Assembly: GCA_013791775.1 (NCBI GenBank)
Contig: VMTE01000036.1
Span: 124,001-188,000, forward strand
Source: Hyphomonas sp.
GTDB lineage: Bacteria > Pseudomonadota > Alphaproteobacteria > Caulobacterales > Hyphomonadaceae
Length of the DNA stretch: 64,000 nt
Reading direction: 5' to 3'
Of this stretch, positions 45,175 through 53,609 are shown piece after piece (the first letter of the stretch is position 1; every line of letters begins with the position of its first letter). The translations under genes and the position numbers were made by a program. Below the pieces are notes generated by a model. The model saw nothing but the letters and a program-made list of their open reading frames with translations. It had not been told where the DNA came from and made no database searches.

Positions 45175-46061
45175 GCGAAGGCGAGCATGTCGTTCAGCAC
45201 GCGCGGCGGATCTTCCAGTTCGGGAAAGTGGCCGAGATCGTCATAGGTGATCGCGGTGACCGGTCCCCTCGCATGTTCGCGCGCGGAATCGTGCCGTGTC
45301 GTCGGGTGCGAGCCATCCTTCGCGCCCCAGAGAAGGAGCAGGGGTTGGCGCACCTTGTGCGGCAGGTCCGGCGTGTCGGTGAGGTAGTTCTGGAAGGCGC
45401 TTGCAAGGTCCCACCCAGCCCCTTCCTCGATTGTATGCTGCGCGCAGCCGCACCAAGGTTCGATACGCTCGCGCCGGCCGACGGCGAGGCCGAGCCAGAG
45501 CGGCGCGCGCGAATGCTTCAGCTTGCGCATGGCGAGCTGGCCGATGATCGGTTTTGACAGGATGCGCTTCGGGTCGCGGGTGTATTTCCAGCGCACTTCC
45601 TCTTCCCATGAGGGCGTCTGTATCAGGATGATTTTCGAGATAAGATCCGGCCGCTCGGCTGCGATGGCGAGCGAGCTGAGGCCGGCGACGCAGGAGAAAG
45701 ATGTGATGGCGCCCGGCCCGGTGACGGCCTCCATGAAGGCGATGATGGCCGCATTGGTCTCCGCGAAGCTGAACCCGTAGGACCGCGAGGCGACCGAGAA
45801 ACCCATTTCGGGCGCCTCGAAGATCACGACGCGGAAATGTTGCGAATAGAGATCGAGCAGTTCGTCATAGGTCTCCAGCGTCACCGGCGGATCGGCGCAG
45901 AAGAGCAGCACCGGGCCGCTGCCCCGTTCGCGGTAGCGGAAGAGCACGCCGCCGGTCTCCACGAAGCGGATATCGGCGCGGCTGGTGGCCGGCCAACCGG
46001 CGCGGAACCGCTTTCGCCGGGCCGGGGCATCGAAAGTTGTGACAAGGGTCGAGAGTTTCAT
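45165..46061 (-). CDS. Alpha/beta hydrolase with atypical nucleophile elbow
   Basis: A 298-residue alpha/beta-hydrolase-fold protein: FRYRERGSGPVLLF, FRVVIFEAPEMGFSV, the elbow region SFSCVAGLSSLAIA, then LLLWGAKDGSHPTT (acid) and YDDLGHFPELEDP (histidine). The usual G-x-S-x-G is replaced by SFSCVAG, so either serine or cysteine could be the nucleophile, or the enzyme may be altered. No signal peptide. Divergent from the MpaB-like gene across 175 bases that include a palindromic operator. Confidence 0.83.
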   Translation of the reverse strand: MKLSTLVTTFDAPARRKRFRAGWPATSRADIRFVETGGVLFRYRERGSGPVLLFCADPPVTLETYDELLDLYSQHFRVVIFEAPEMGFSVASRSYGFSFAETNAAIIAFMEAVTGPGAITSFSCVAGLSSLAIAAERPDLISKIILIQTPSWEEEVRWKYTRDPKRILSKPIIGQLAMRKLKHSRAPLWLGLAVGRRERIEPWCGCAQHTIEEGAGWDLASAFQNYLTDTPDLPHKVRQPLLLLWGAKDGSHPTTRHDSAREHARGPVTAITYDDLGHFPELEDPPRVLNDMLAFAQS

Positions 46062-46084
46062 GGTGGGACTCTGGGCTGAGAAAA

Positions 46085-46099
46085 GTTACCAGTGGTAAC
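46085..46099. promoter_or_regulatory. Perfect 15-base palindromic operator
   Basis: GTTACC-AGT-GGTAAC is a perfect dyad with a 3-base centre in the divergent promoter region of the alpha/beta hydrolase and the MpaB-like oxygenase. Its form fits a TetR-type regulator site; the TetR gene at 44578-45174 is the nearest candidate. Confidence 0.6.
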
Positions 46100-46236
46100 A
46101 AATGGCGGCGAACTGCGATGGCGTCAAGAGTGGACAGTACCTGACGCAAGGCGAAGCGGCCTTCCTGACGTGGCGAGAGGATTGCGCCGCAGCGCGGGCA
46201 GCGGCATGCTCGCGCCACAGGAAAAGGGGCAGGCCC

Positions 46237-47577
46237 ATGCATCCCACGCTCGACCAGGTGAACCAGCGCATCGCCTACCAGAAGACGGCCCTGCCTTTGA
46301 TGTATGGCGACGTCGATTTCTCGGTGACGCCGGAACGCTATACCGGCGACATCTCGGTCTCCTCAATGGCGGCCTATGCCGGCAAGTTCCCGCCGCCGCC
46401 TGCCGACATGGTGGCCCGCGTGCGCGCCTACACGATGCTGGGCGACGTGACCGCCGATGCCTATGCCGCGCTGATGCCGAAATATGGTTTCAAGCGGCTG
46501 GTGGGCATGTTGCAGGAGGCCTGCGACAAGGGCGTCGAGGCGGTGCCGGATGCGCCGCCCCAACTCGTCGCCCTGATCCGCGAGATGGAAGTCAAACCCG
46601 CCTGGCTCAACATGGATCTCGTGCGCAAGGGCGGTGAGCTCAACCGCCTGCCGATGGCGATCTTCGCGCCGTGGACCATTCGCGGCGCCTTCCTCGCCAC
46701 CTTCATGAACAAGTACACCGCGCTTCCCATGGCGCTGACCGGCACGCTGTCGAACGCGACCGCCGCCAAGCGCGTCAACGAGACGGCCACCTTCTTCACC
46801 GTCACCACGCTGCCCGGCGCGCTGGAGCCGCGCGGGGAGGGGTTCAAGGCCGCCGCCATGGTGCGCCTGATGCACTCGATGGTGCGTTTCAACGTGCTGC
46901 GCGGCATGAATATCTGGGACAAGTCCGTCTACGGAATACCGATCCCGCAGGTGGACCAGATGCCCGCCGGCCTGATCGACGTGTTTCTGCTGGCCTACAA
47001 GATGAAAGAGGAAGGCCGCACCGAGTTCACCGCCGACGAGCGCGCCCGCGTCGAGTTCAGCCGGTATCGCTGCGTCCTGCTCGGCCTGCCGGAAGACCTG
47101 CTGATGGATACACCCCAGGGCATCATCGACATTATGAACGCCCGCAGCGCGTCCATCCGCCAGGATTTTGACGACGCCACCTGCGGCGCGCTGGTACGCG
47201 CCACCATGGCCGCCTTCCTGCCGCCGGACCGCTCGCTCGCGAGCCGCATCCGCAATGCGCTGGAGGGCCGTGTCGCCAAGCTCGTGCTGGTGAAAAACTT
47301 CCTCGGCGGCAATGCGCAGGCCGCGCGCGACATGGGCGTGCCCGTCGGCCCGCTGGACTATGCCGTTGCCCTGGCCATCCTGCCGCTGATCACGCTGAAG
47401 ATGGCGCTCTACGATCTCGCGCTGAAAACGCCCGGCCTGAAGGCCATGGCGGACCGGCGCCTCGTCGCGAAGATCCACCGCCTCCTGAAGCGCTACGGCC
47501 ACGCCGATTTCACCACCGATGCCGGGTCCTACCGCCCCGCAGCGCCGGTCGCCGCCGCCGCCGGGCCAACCGGTTAA
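46237..47577 (+). CDS. MpaB/Lcp-family (DUF2236) oxygenase-like protein
   Basis: A 446-residue protein of the DUF2236 family, which includes latex-clearing protein and the MpaB oxygenase, heme b enzymes. WTIRGAFLATFMNKYTALPMALTGTLSNATAAKRVNETATFF and the histidine-bearing RLMHSMVRFNVLRGM correspond to the conserved core with the proximal His. Probably oxygenates or cleaves a hydrophobic substrate; no signal peptide is seen. Start at 46237 has AGG/GGGG upstream; an upstream ATG at 46102 would run through the promoter and is not used. Confidence 0.85.
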   Translation: MHPTLDQVNQRIAYQKTALPLMYGDVDFSVTPERYTGDISVSSMAAYAGKFPPPPADMVARVRAYTMLGDVTADAYAALMPKYGFKRLVGMLQEACDKGVEAVPDAPPQLVALIREMEVKPAWLNMDLVRKGGELNRLPMAIFAPWTIRGAFLATFMNKYTALPMALTGTLSNATAAKRVNETATFFTVTTLPGALEPRGEGFKAAAMVRLMHSMVRFNVLRGMNIWDKSVYGIPIPQVDQMPAGLIDVFLLAYKMKEEGRTEFTADERARVEFSRYRCVLLGLPEDLLMDTPQGIIDIMNARSASIRQDFDDATCGALVRATMAAFLPPDRSLASRIRNALEGRVAKLVLVKNFLGGNAQAARDMGVPVGPLDYAVALAILPLITLKMALYDLALKTPGLKAMADRRLVAKIHRLLKRYGHADFTTDAGSYRPAAPVAAAAGPTG

Positions 47578-47599
47578 GCCCGGTTAAGGATTGAAGGGC

Positions 47600-47628
47600 T
47601 TACACCCGCGCCCCGGATCGCCTATATT
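47600..47628 (+). promoter_or_regulatory. Promoter of ssrA
   Basis: TTACAC (47600-47605) and TATATT (47623-47628) are separated by 17 bases, directly upstream of the tmRNA acceptor piece. Transcription should start at about 47635. Confidence 0.55.
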
Positions 47629-47634
47629 GGTCTG

Positions 47635-47960
47635 GTCTTCGGACTATGGCGATAAATGCGCGTGTAATAAGCGGCTCGGACCCGGGGGCGGTACCCGGCA
47701 GCTCCACCAAAAGACGGCGATGTTGGCCGTTTCCTGATGGGGCTGAAATAGTGTCGACGGACGTGTAAAGACGAGGCTTTCGCTCGCTTGAGCTGCGTTA
47801 GAAGCTCAAAAGCAAATAGTTGCAAACGACAACTTTGCTGAGGGCGAACTGCTCGCCGCGTAAGCGGTGACGGTTTTTCCGACCTAAGTCCTACGGTTTC
47901 AGACCCGTAGGCGGGGCCCGGGGGCGCCTGGCAACAGAAGCCCCCACTTTTCTCCGCTCC
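47635..47960 (+). ncRNA. ssrA: tmRNA, circularly permuted two-piece form
   Basis: Rescues stalled ribosomes and tags nascent proteins. The acceptor piece comes first: its T-arm region and encoded CCA end at 47709. A spacer of about 29 bases is excised, and the coding piece starts GGGGCTGAAATAG at 47739; GGGGCTG pairs with CAGCTCC of the acceptor piece to rebuild the tRNA-like stem with one G-U pair. The tag starts at the resume codon GCA 47822 and reads ANDNFAEGELLAA to TAA 47861-47863. The region after it contains pseudoknot-forming segments and a GGGGGC/GCCCCC stem near 47920-47946. This permuted layout is known in alphaproteobacteria. Both ends are approximate. Confidence 0.93.
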
Positions 47961-48045
47961 GAAACAACTTGCGCCCGGTTTGATTCCGTCCCTAGCTCTG
48001 CGTGAACCCTTGAGGGGTACATTGCCGGAACCGGGGAATGCGCCG

Positions 48046-48690
48046 ATGGCCAACACAACGCTCACGCAGTTCGTCAAGGAATCGCTGGACAAGGGGCAGA
48101 GCCGGCCCCTGATCCGCTCCGCCCTCGTGGATGCAGGCTGGCGCGCCAGCGAAGTCGATGACGCCCTCAACGCCTTTGCCGAAGTTGTCTTTCCGGTCGC
48201 CGTGCCCCGCCCGCAAGCCTATCTGTCGGCGCGCGAGGCCTTCTTCTACCTGCTCTTTTTCATCCTCCTGTCGATTGTCGCGTTCAATCTCGGCTCACTA
48301 CTCTTTGCTCTGATCGACCGGGCCGTGCAGGATCCGCTCGCCAACGGGAACTACTATTTCGGCAGCGTCGAGAGTCAGATCAACGGCGCCGTCGCCGGCC
48401 TTGTCGTTGCTGCGCCCATCTTCTTCTGGCTCGCCCGCATTCTGTTGAAGACTCGCCGCATCAATCCCGCGCTCCAACGCTCGCGCATCCGCAAATGGCT
48501 GATCTATGTCAGCCTCGTGATCGCGGGCTGCGTGCTCGTCGGCGATGCGATTTCGCTCGTCTACAGTTTCCTCAGCGGAGAGCTCAGCACGCGCTTCGTG
48601 CTGAAGTCCGTCGTCGTGGCCGCGATCTCCGGGGCGATCTTCGGCTATTTCATAACCAACGCGGAGCGGGACGAAGCCCATGGCATCTGA
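48046..48690 (+). CDS. DUF5671-like membrane protein
   Basis: A 214-residue protein: an N-terminal cytoplasmic helical hairpin (LTQFVKESLDKGQSRPLIRSALVDAGWRASEVDDALNAF, of the sort seen in SHOCT-like and DUF5671 proteins), then four membrane helices. ATG 48046 is selected because the helical hairpin then begins the protein; GGGGA precedes it. Followed by an overlapping gene (11 bases). Confidence 0.78.
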   Translation: MANTTLTQFVKESLDKGQSRPLIRSALVDAGWRASEVDDALNAFAEVVFPVAVPRPQAYLSAREAFFYLLFFILLSIVAFNLGSLLFALIDRAVQDPLANGNYYFGSVESQINGAVAGLVVAAPIFFWLARILLKTRRINPALQRSRIRKWLIYVSLVIAGCVLVGDAISLVYSFLSGELSTRFVLKSVVVAAISGAIFGYFITNAERDEAHGI

Positions 48691-49165
48691 CCGCCACACG
48701 CTCCTCGCGGGCACCCTGGGCGCCGTCATTCTCGCCGCCATCATCGCGGGCATCAGCATTACGGGCGGGCCCGGCAAGGCGCGCAAGCTGAAGGAAGACG
48801 CGCTGCGGCTCGACGCCGTTTCGGACGCAGCCCGTGCGCTCGCCTGTTACTTCCAGGCCAAGGGCGATATCCCGGAAGATATGTCGATCGTCGATGCCGA
48901 ACTCGCAATCGCCAACGCGGACGTCCATACGCCGGAAAATTGCTGGGACTCAAAAGTCGCGACAGACCCTGTGAGTGGAGAGCCTTTCGGCCTGCGCCGC
49001 GAAGGCGGCACTGTAACCCACATCTGCGCTGTCTTCGCCACCGGCAATTCTGGCGACAATGGTTACCATCACTTGGTTACTCGCGCTGTTCCCTCTCTCT
49101 ACGAACCCCGCAAGTCCGGCGGTGAGCACTGCTTCGGCATCAACCTGAATGCCAAACTCGACTGA
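48680..49165 (+). CDS. Single-pass exported protein of unknown function, pseudopilin-like layout
   Basis: A 161-residue protein with one N-terminal hydrophobic helix (LLAGTLGAVILAAIIAGISI) then a charged amphipathic helix (ARKLKEDALRLDAVSDAARALACYFQAKG) and a small globular domain with three more cysteines. The layout recalls pseudopilins, but there is no typical G-E prepilin peptidase site. Overlaps the DUF5671-like gene by 11 bases, so the pair is one operon and probably acts together. Confidence 0.65.
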   Translation: MASDRHTLLAGTLGAVILAAIIAGISITGGPGKARKLKEDALRLDAVSDAARALACYFQAKGDIPEDMSIVDAELAIANADVHTPENCWDSKVATDPVSGEPFGLRREGGTVTHICAVFATGNSGDNGYHHLVTRAVPSLYEPRKSGGEHCFGINLNAKLD

Positions 49166-49180
49166 CAGGTTTCGCGCCTG

Positions 49181-49852
49181 CTAAAGCAAGATCGTGCCCT
49201 TGCCGTCCTTTTCCATCGCGCGGATGTAGGACGGATACTCCCGCATCTGCTTGAGGAACCGGTGGCCGTTGGGAAAGCGTTTCTCGTCCATCCCGGCGCG
49301 GTGCGCACACAGCTCCATCGAATAGCCCATCACGATGTCGGCCGCCGTCAGCTCATCGCCCGCAAACCACTTGTGCTTGCCCAGCGCCTTTTCGATCTCG
49401 CCCATCAGCGCGTTGAGGCGCGGCCCGAAGAAGCCCGCATCCAGCGCCGCCACCAGCGACTTCGCCACCGGCCGCACCAGGAACGGCGCGCGCGTGGTCA
49501 TCGCCATCATCACGAACTTGTTGGTCAAGAGCGGCTGCAGGCTGCCCTGCGCCGTGTGGAACCAGAACAGATAGGGCGCCCGCTCGGGCGTGCCGGCTGC
49601 CGGCCGCAGGCGCCCGTTGCCGTACTGGTCGAGAATGTAGTCGATGATGGCGTTCGTCTCGGCCAGCGTCACATCGCCGTCGGTAATCACCGGCGCCGTG
49701 CCCAGCGGGGAGACCGCCTTGTAGGCCGCCGGCGCCAGGCGTGTTTTCGGATCGCGGTCGTAGAGCTTGATCTCGTACGGCGCGCCGAGCTCCTCCAGCA
49801 GCCAGAGAATGCGGATGGACTGGGATTTTTCGAGATGGTGCAGCGTGATCAC
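49181..49852 (-). CDS. Glutathione S-transferase
   Basis: A 223-residue GST. N-terminal thioredoxin fold: ITLHHLEKSQSIRILWLLEELGAPYEIKLYDRD, then GTAPVITDGDVTLAETNAIIDYI, where the cis-Pro (PVI) and the ESxAI-like ETNAI motif bind glutathione; helical C-terminal domain with ADIVMGYSMEL. The start codon is GTG. Detoxification or a specific conjugation in the cytoplasm. Convergent with the exported-protein gene, 15 bases apart. Confidence 0.92.
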   Translation of the reverse strand: MITLHHLEKSQSIRILWLLEELGAPYEIKLYDRDPKTRLAPAAYKAVSPLGTAPVITDGDVTLAETNAIIDYILDQYGNGRLRPAAGTPERAPYLFWFHTAQGSLQPLLTNKFVMMAMTTRAPFLVRPVAKSLVAALDAGFFGPRLNALMGEIEKALGKHKWFAGDELTAADIVMGYSMELCAHRAGMDEKRFPNGHRFLKQMREYPSYIRAMEKDGKGTILL

Positions 49853-49922
49853 GGGTCGGTCCTCCGGAGTCAGGTTTCAGGGAACGGATATAAGCCGGTC
49901 CCGCGCGCCGGCGAGGGGGCGG

Positions 49923-51875
49923 TCACTCGCCCCCCAACACGTCCTGCAGGAACAGCGTCTCCGCCTCGCGCTGCGCTTCGCGGTTCGCCTGCTTGCGGAA
50001 GCCGTGGCCCTCGTCCATTGCCATCATGAACCAGGCCTCGACCCCGTTTTGTTTCAGCGCGGCCAGGATCTGCTCGGCCTCGGTATAGGGCACGCGCGGA
50101 TCGTTGAAGCCCTGGATCACCAGCATCGGCTTGGTGATCTTCGCAGCATTGCCGAGCGGCGAGATCGCCTCGAAGAAGGCCGCGATTTCCGGATCGCGCT
50201 CGTCGCCGTATTCGGCCCGGCGCAGGTCCACGCGGTAGCCCTCGGTGTTCTCGAGGAAGGTCCTGAAGTCGGAAATGCCGACAATATCCACCGCGCCGGC
50301 CAGCCGGTCGGCGTAGTCGATCATCGCGGCGAGCACCATGTAGCCGCCATACGAGCCGCCATGCACCACCACCTTGCCGGCATCGAGGTCTGCCTGCGCT
50401 TCGGTCCAGTCGAGCAGCGCGCCGATATCCTCAACCGATTTCTTCCGGTTCAGGCCATTGTCCAGCGACACATAGGTTTTTCCGTACCCGGAAGATCCGC
50501 GCACGTTGGGCACGATCACCGCGAGCCCCAGCTCATTAGCCCAGTACTGGTAGGTCGAGGAGAATCCGGGCCGCGACTGGCTTTCCGGCCCGCCATGGAT
50601 CGAAATGATTACCGGGTGCGGGCCGGCGCCCTCGGGCCTGAAGATGAAGGCCGGAATGTCCATGCCCTCGGCATTCTTGTAGGTGAACATCTCCGGCGTG
50701 ATGAAGCTTTCGGGATCGAGCCCGCCGGTCTCCGCCTCGGTCCAGCGCGTCAGGTTCAGCGTCGCGACATCGAACGACCAGGCATCCGCCGGGCTGGTGG
50801 CGCCGTTGAAGGTGAAGCCTACCTGGTTGCCGCCGGGCGAAAACACCAGCCCGCTGGCAATCCCCACCGGCAGGGTCGGTCCCGGGCGCACCTGGCCGCT
50901 CTCCAGCTCCAGCAGGCGGATCGTGCCGAGCCCCCCTTCGTTGACCGTGAACGCCGCTGTCTTCTCGTCGGGCGACAGCGCCCAGTCGGAGACGTCCCAG
51001 CCGATGTCGGCGGTGAAGTTCGTCAGCGTGCCGTCCGGCGCGATGCGCACGAGGTTCTGGAACTCGCTGTCCTTGTCGGTCACCGTCAGCACCGAACCGT
51101 CCGGCAGCAGCGCCGCGCCGGAATAGGCCACATCGTCGCCGGCATTGATTTCGGTCAGCGTGCCGGTTTCGACGTCGAGGCTGAACAGGTGGCTCTTGGC
51201 GATCGACTTGTAGCGCTGCAGCAGCAGCGTCTTGCCATCGCCCGACCAGTCCACCGGGCCAATCGCGCCTTCGCCTTCCAGCACGACGCGCATACTCGCC
51301 GGATCGGCCGGGTTGGCCAACAGGATATCATTGTTCGGGTCGCCCGCCAGCGTGCGGGCCCAGGCGACCTGCGCGCCGTCATCCGACCAGAGGCCGCCGC
51401 CATTGCGCGAGCCGGGATCGGAATACTGGGTCACGCCGCCAGTGGCGAGATCAAACCGGTAGGACTGGTAATACTCGTCGCCGCCGCGGTCCTTGGCGAA
51501 CAGGAAGGCGCCGCCTTGCGGGCTGACATCGGCGGTGTTCACAGGTTCCTTGTAGAAGGTCAGCTGGCGCCGCGCGCCGCCAGGAAACCGCACTTCATGG
51601 ATCTGGTTCACGTCTGCGAAGCGCGTCGATACCAGGATGCCGCCCTCGCCGGTCCAGTCCTGGAAACCGTGGCCGCGCACGTTCTCGTAGCGCTCCAGCC
51701 GCGCCACCAGTTCCGGCGGCGCCTCCGGGATGTTCTCGGTCACCAGATTGCCGTCGGTCTTGCGGGCGGTCTCCGCAGCCGGCGGCGCGGCGTCCGGCGC
51801 CGGCGCGGCATTCACCGCGCAGGCCCCCAGTGCAAGGGCAGCCATCGGCGCAAGCAGGGCAGGGTGGCGGATCAT
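49923..51875 (-). CDS. S9-family prolyl oligopeptidase-type peptidase (lipoprotein)
   Basis: A 650-residue exocellular or periplasmic peptidase: lipoprotein signal MIRHPALLAPMAALALGAC, a beta-propeller of repeated WD-like strands (to about 390), then an alpha/beta-hydrolase domain with HGGSYGGYMVL (S508), the acid in QGFNDPRVPYTEAEQ, and His in DEGHGF. Related to dipeptidyl-peptidase IV/acylaminoacyl peptidases that trim short peptides. ATG 51875 gives the signal peptide and has GGAGA upstream; an earlier ATG is rejected. Confidence 0.93.
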   Translation of the reverse strand: MIRHPALLAPMAALALGACAVNAAPAPDAAPPAAETARKTDGNLVTENIPEAPPELVARLERYENVRGHGFQDWTGEGGILVSTRFADVNQIHEVRFPGGARRQLTFYKEPVNTADVSPQGGAFLFAKDRGGDEYYQSYRFDLATGGVTQYSDPGSRNGGGLWSDDGAQVAWARTLAGDPNNDILLANPADPASMRVVLEGEGAIGPVDWSGDGKTLLLQRYKSIAKSHLFSLDVETGTLTEINAGDDVAYSGAALLPDGSVLTVTDKDSEFQNLVRIAPDGTLTNFTADIGWDVSDWALSPDEKTAAFTVNEGGLGTIRLLELESGQVRPGPTLPVGIASGLVFSPGGNQVGFTFNGATSPADAWSFDVATLNLTRWTEAETGGLDPESFITPEMFTYKNAEGMDIPAFIFRPEGAGPHPVIISIHGGPESQSRPGFSSTYQYWANELGLAVIVPNVRGSSGYGKTYVSLDNGLNRKKSVEDIGALLDWTEAQADLDAGKVVVHGGSYGGYMVLAAMIDYADRLAGAVDIVGISDFRTFLENTEGYRVDLRRAEYGDERDPEIAAFFEAISPLGNAAKITKPMLVIQGFNDPRVPYTEAEQILAALKQNGVEAWFMMAMDEGHGFRKQANREAQREAETLFLQDVLGGE

Positions 51876-52026
51876 CAGTCTCTCCCGGTCATTCAGGTGT
51901 TTCTTTCCCTCAGGTTTTAAGGCGTTTGCCTCCGGCGTCATCCTTTTTTCATCGCCCGGGCTTCACACAGGCGCATCATTTGGCGTCTAACACGCGCCAC
52001 GACTCAAGCCGGCAAGGAACACGCTC

Positions 52027-53346
52027 ATGGGCAGGATCAGACATTGGGCTTCGGCGATGGCCGCGCTGCTTCTCGCCGCAGCCTGTGTACACGAGACGCC
52101 CGCGCCGCCGCCCGCTGCTCCCGTGGCCGAAGCCGCCGAGTTGCCCGCCGCTACCCCCGCCGCGCCGCAAAGCGTCCTGCTGATCGGCCTCGACGGGCTC
52201 AATCCCGCCCTCCTGAAAGACTGGGACGCGCCCAACCTGAAAGCCCTCGCCGCACGCGGCGCCCAAGCCGAGGCAATGTATCCCGTGATGCCCAGCCTCA
52301 CCTTCGTGAACTTCTACTCCCTCGCCACCGGCCTCTATCCCGAACATCATGGCATGGTGACCAATTACCCGTTCGATCCGCCGTCGGGCGAGATCTTCGA
52401 TGTCGCCACCGGCCCGCAGCAGGAGAAGTGGTGGCAAGGCGAGCCGATCTGGATCACCGCCGAGAAACAGGGTCTGCCCACCGCCATCATGTTCTGGCTC
52501 GGTTCGGAAGTCGCCCATGACGGCGTGCGCCCCACCGTCTGGACGCCCTACCAGCACACCAAGCCCTACCAGGAGCGCGTCGACGAAGTCCTCGCCTGGT
52601 TCGACAAGCCCGAGGCCGAACGCCCCCGCTTCGCGGCCGTCTATTTCGACCGCGTCGACACCGCCGGCCACTATACTGGCCCGCGCTCCGACAAGACGAA
52701 GGAAGCCCTCCTCGAAGTCGATGGTTATGTCGGCCAGCTCGTCGAGGGCCTGAAGGCGCGCGGCCTGCTGGAGACCACCAACATCATCATCGTCTCCGAT
52801 CACGGCATGGCCTGGATCGAGCAGGAACAGGTCATCGAAGTTGGTCCGTTCATCGATCTCAAACAGCTCACGGTGCCGCAATTCACCGGCAAGTATGGCG
52901 GCTCCGCCCAGACCTTCATCCAGATTTATGGCGAAGGCGAAGCCCTTGAGACGGCCCATGAAGGCCTGAAGTCCGTGAACGAACATATCCATGTCTACCG
53001 CAAGGGCGAGATGCCGGCGCACTACCACATGAACCACCCGACGCGCGGCCCGGACCTGCTCGCCGTCGCCGATCCCGGCTGGACCATGCGCACCGCCGAT
53101 GTCGGCGGCTGGAGCGTCCCCATCCCCGGCAACCACGGCTACGACAACCACGACCCCACCATGAACGCCACCTTCATCGCCGCCGGCCCCATCTTCCCGG
53201 AGGGCGTGGTCACGCCGCCCTTCGAAAACGTCAACGTGTACGGAATGATCGCCTGCGCCCTCGGCATCGACCCGGCACAGACGGACGGGGATCCGACCGT
53301 GGTGGAAGAAGTGACGGGCGGGAAGTGCCCGGCACCAACGAAGTGA
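52027..53346 (+). CDS. Ectonucleotide pyrophosphatase/phosphodiesterase-type lipoprotein
   Basis: A 439-residue lipoprotein (AAACVHE lipobox, C22) of the type I phosphodiesterase/alkaline phosphatase superfamily. The catalytic sequence is LLIGLDGLNPALL (metal Asp), nucleophile Thr in MPSLTFVNFYSLATGLYPEHHGM, FDRVDTAGHYTGPRSD, IIVSDHGM, and NHGYDNHDP. It hydrolyses phosphodiester or pyrophosphate bonds in the periplasm; it resembles ENPP enzymes including nucleotide and lysophospholipid hydrolases. Divergent from the S9 peptidase gene. Confidence 0.93.
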   Translation: MGRIRHWASAMAALLLAAACVHETPAPPPAAPVAEAAELPAATPAAPQSVLLIGLDGLNPALLKDWDAPNLKALAARGAQAEAMYPVMPSLTFVNFYSLATGLYPEHHGMVTNYPFDPPSGEIFDVATGPQQEKWWQGEPIWITAEKQGLPTAIMFWLGSEVAHDGVRPTVWTPYQHTKPYQERVDEVLAWFDKPEAERPRFAAVYFDRVDTAGHYTGPRSDKTKEALLEVDGYVGQLVEGLKARGLLETTNIIIVSDHGMAWIEQEQVIEVGPFIDLKQLTVPQFTGKYGGSAQTFIQIYGEGEALETAHEGLKSVNEHIHVYRKGEMPAHYHMNHPTRGPDLLAVADPGWTMRTADVGGWSVPIPGNHGYDNHDPTMNATFIAAGPIFPEGVVTPPFENVNVYGMIACALGIDPAQTDGDPTVVEEVTGGKCPAPTK

Positions 53347-53354
53347 AGCCCGCT

Positions 53355-53433
53355 CTATCCTTCGACTTCGCTCAGCGACTGATCGTTCCGCCAAGCCAAC
53401 TGCCGCTCATCGCTGAGCGAAGTCGAAGGATAG
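53355..53433. repeat. Perfect 24-base inverted repeat with 31-base loop
   Basis: The arms 53355-53378 and 53410-53433 are exact complements, built around CCTTCGACTTCGCTCAG. The element lies just after the phosphodiesterase stop and has no T-run, so it is more likely a dispersed palindromic (REP-like) unit than a plain terminator. Similar words are common in sphingomonad and related genomes. Confidence 0.85.
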
Positions 53434-53609
53434 GCCACACAAAGCAACGCCCGCGGGCTCGAAGTCGGCAGGAAGAAACGTGCGTATCGCCGAACGCCCC
53501 AATCGCGCTCAGCTTGGCGTATCGCGCGCTTCGAGGAACGCCTTGAGCAGTTCCGCCCCTTTGCTCTTCAGCGAGATGTGCAGAAGGTATGTCGCTGCCA
53601 TCTCCTACC

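Noticed and set aside
46102-46236. Earlier ATG for the MpaB-like protein
   Set aside because: It would extend through the divergent promoter and add a non-conserved stretch; the ATG at 46237 fits the family.
53509-53601. 30-codon minus-strand frame just after the PLP decarboxylase stop
   Set aside because: The AGGAG is directly adjacent to the ATG, no family is recognised, and it may be only a remnant, so it is not listed as a gene.
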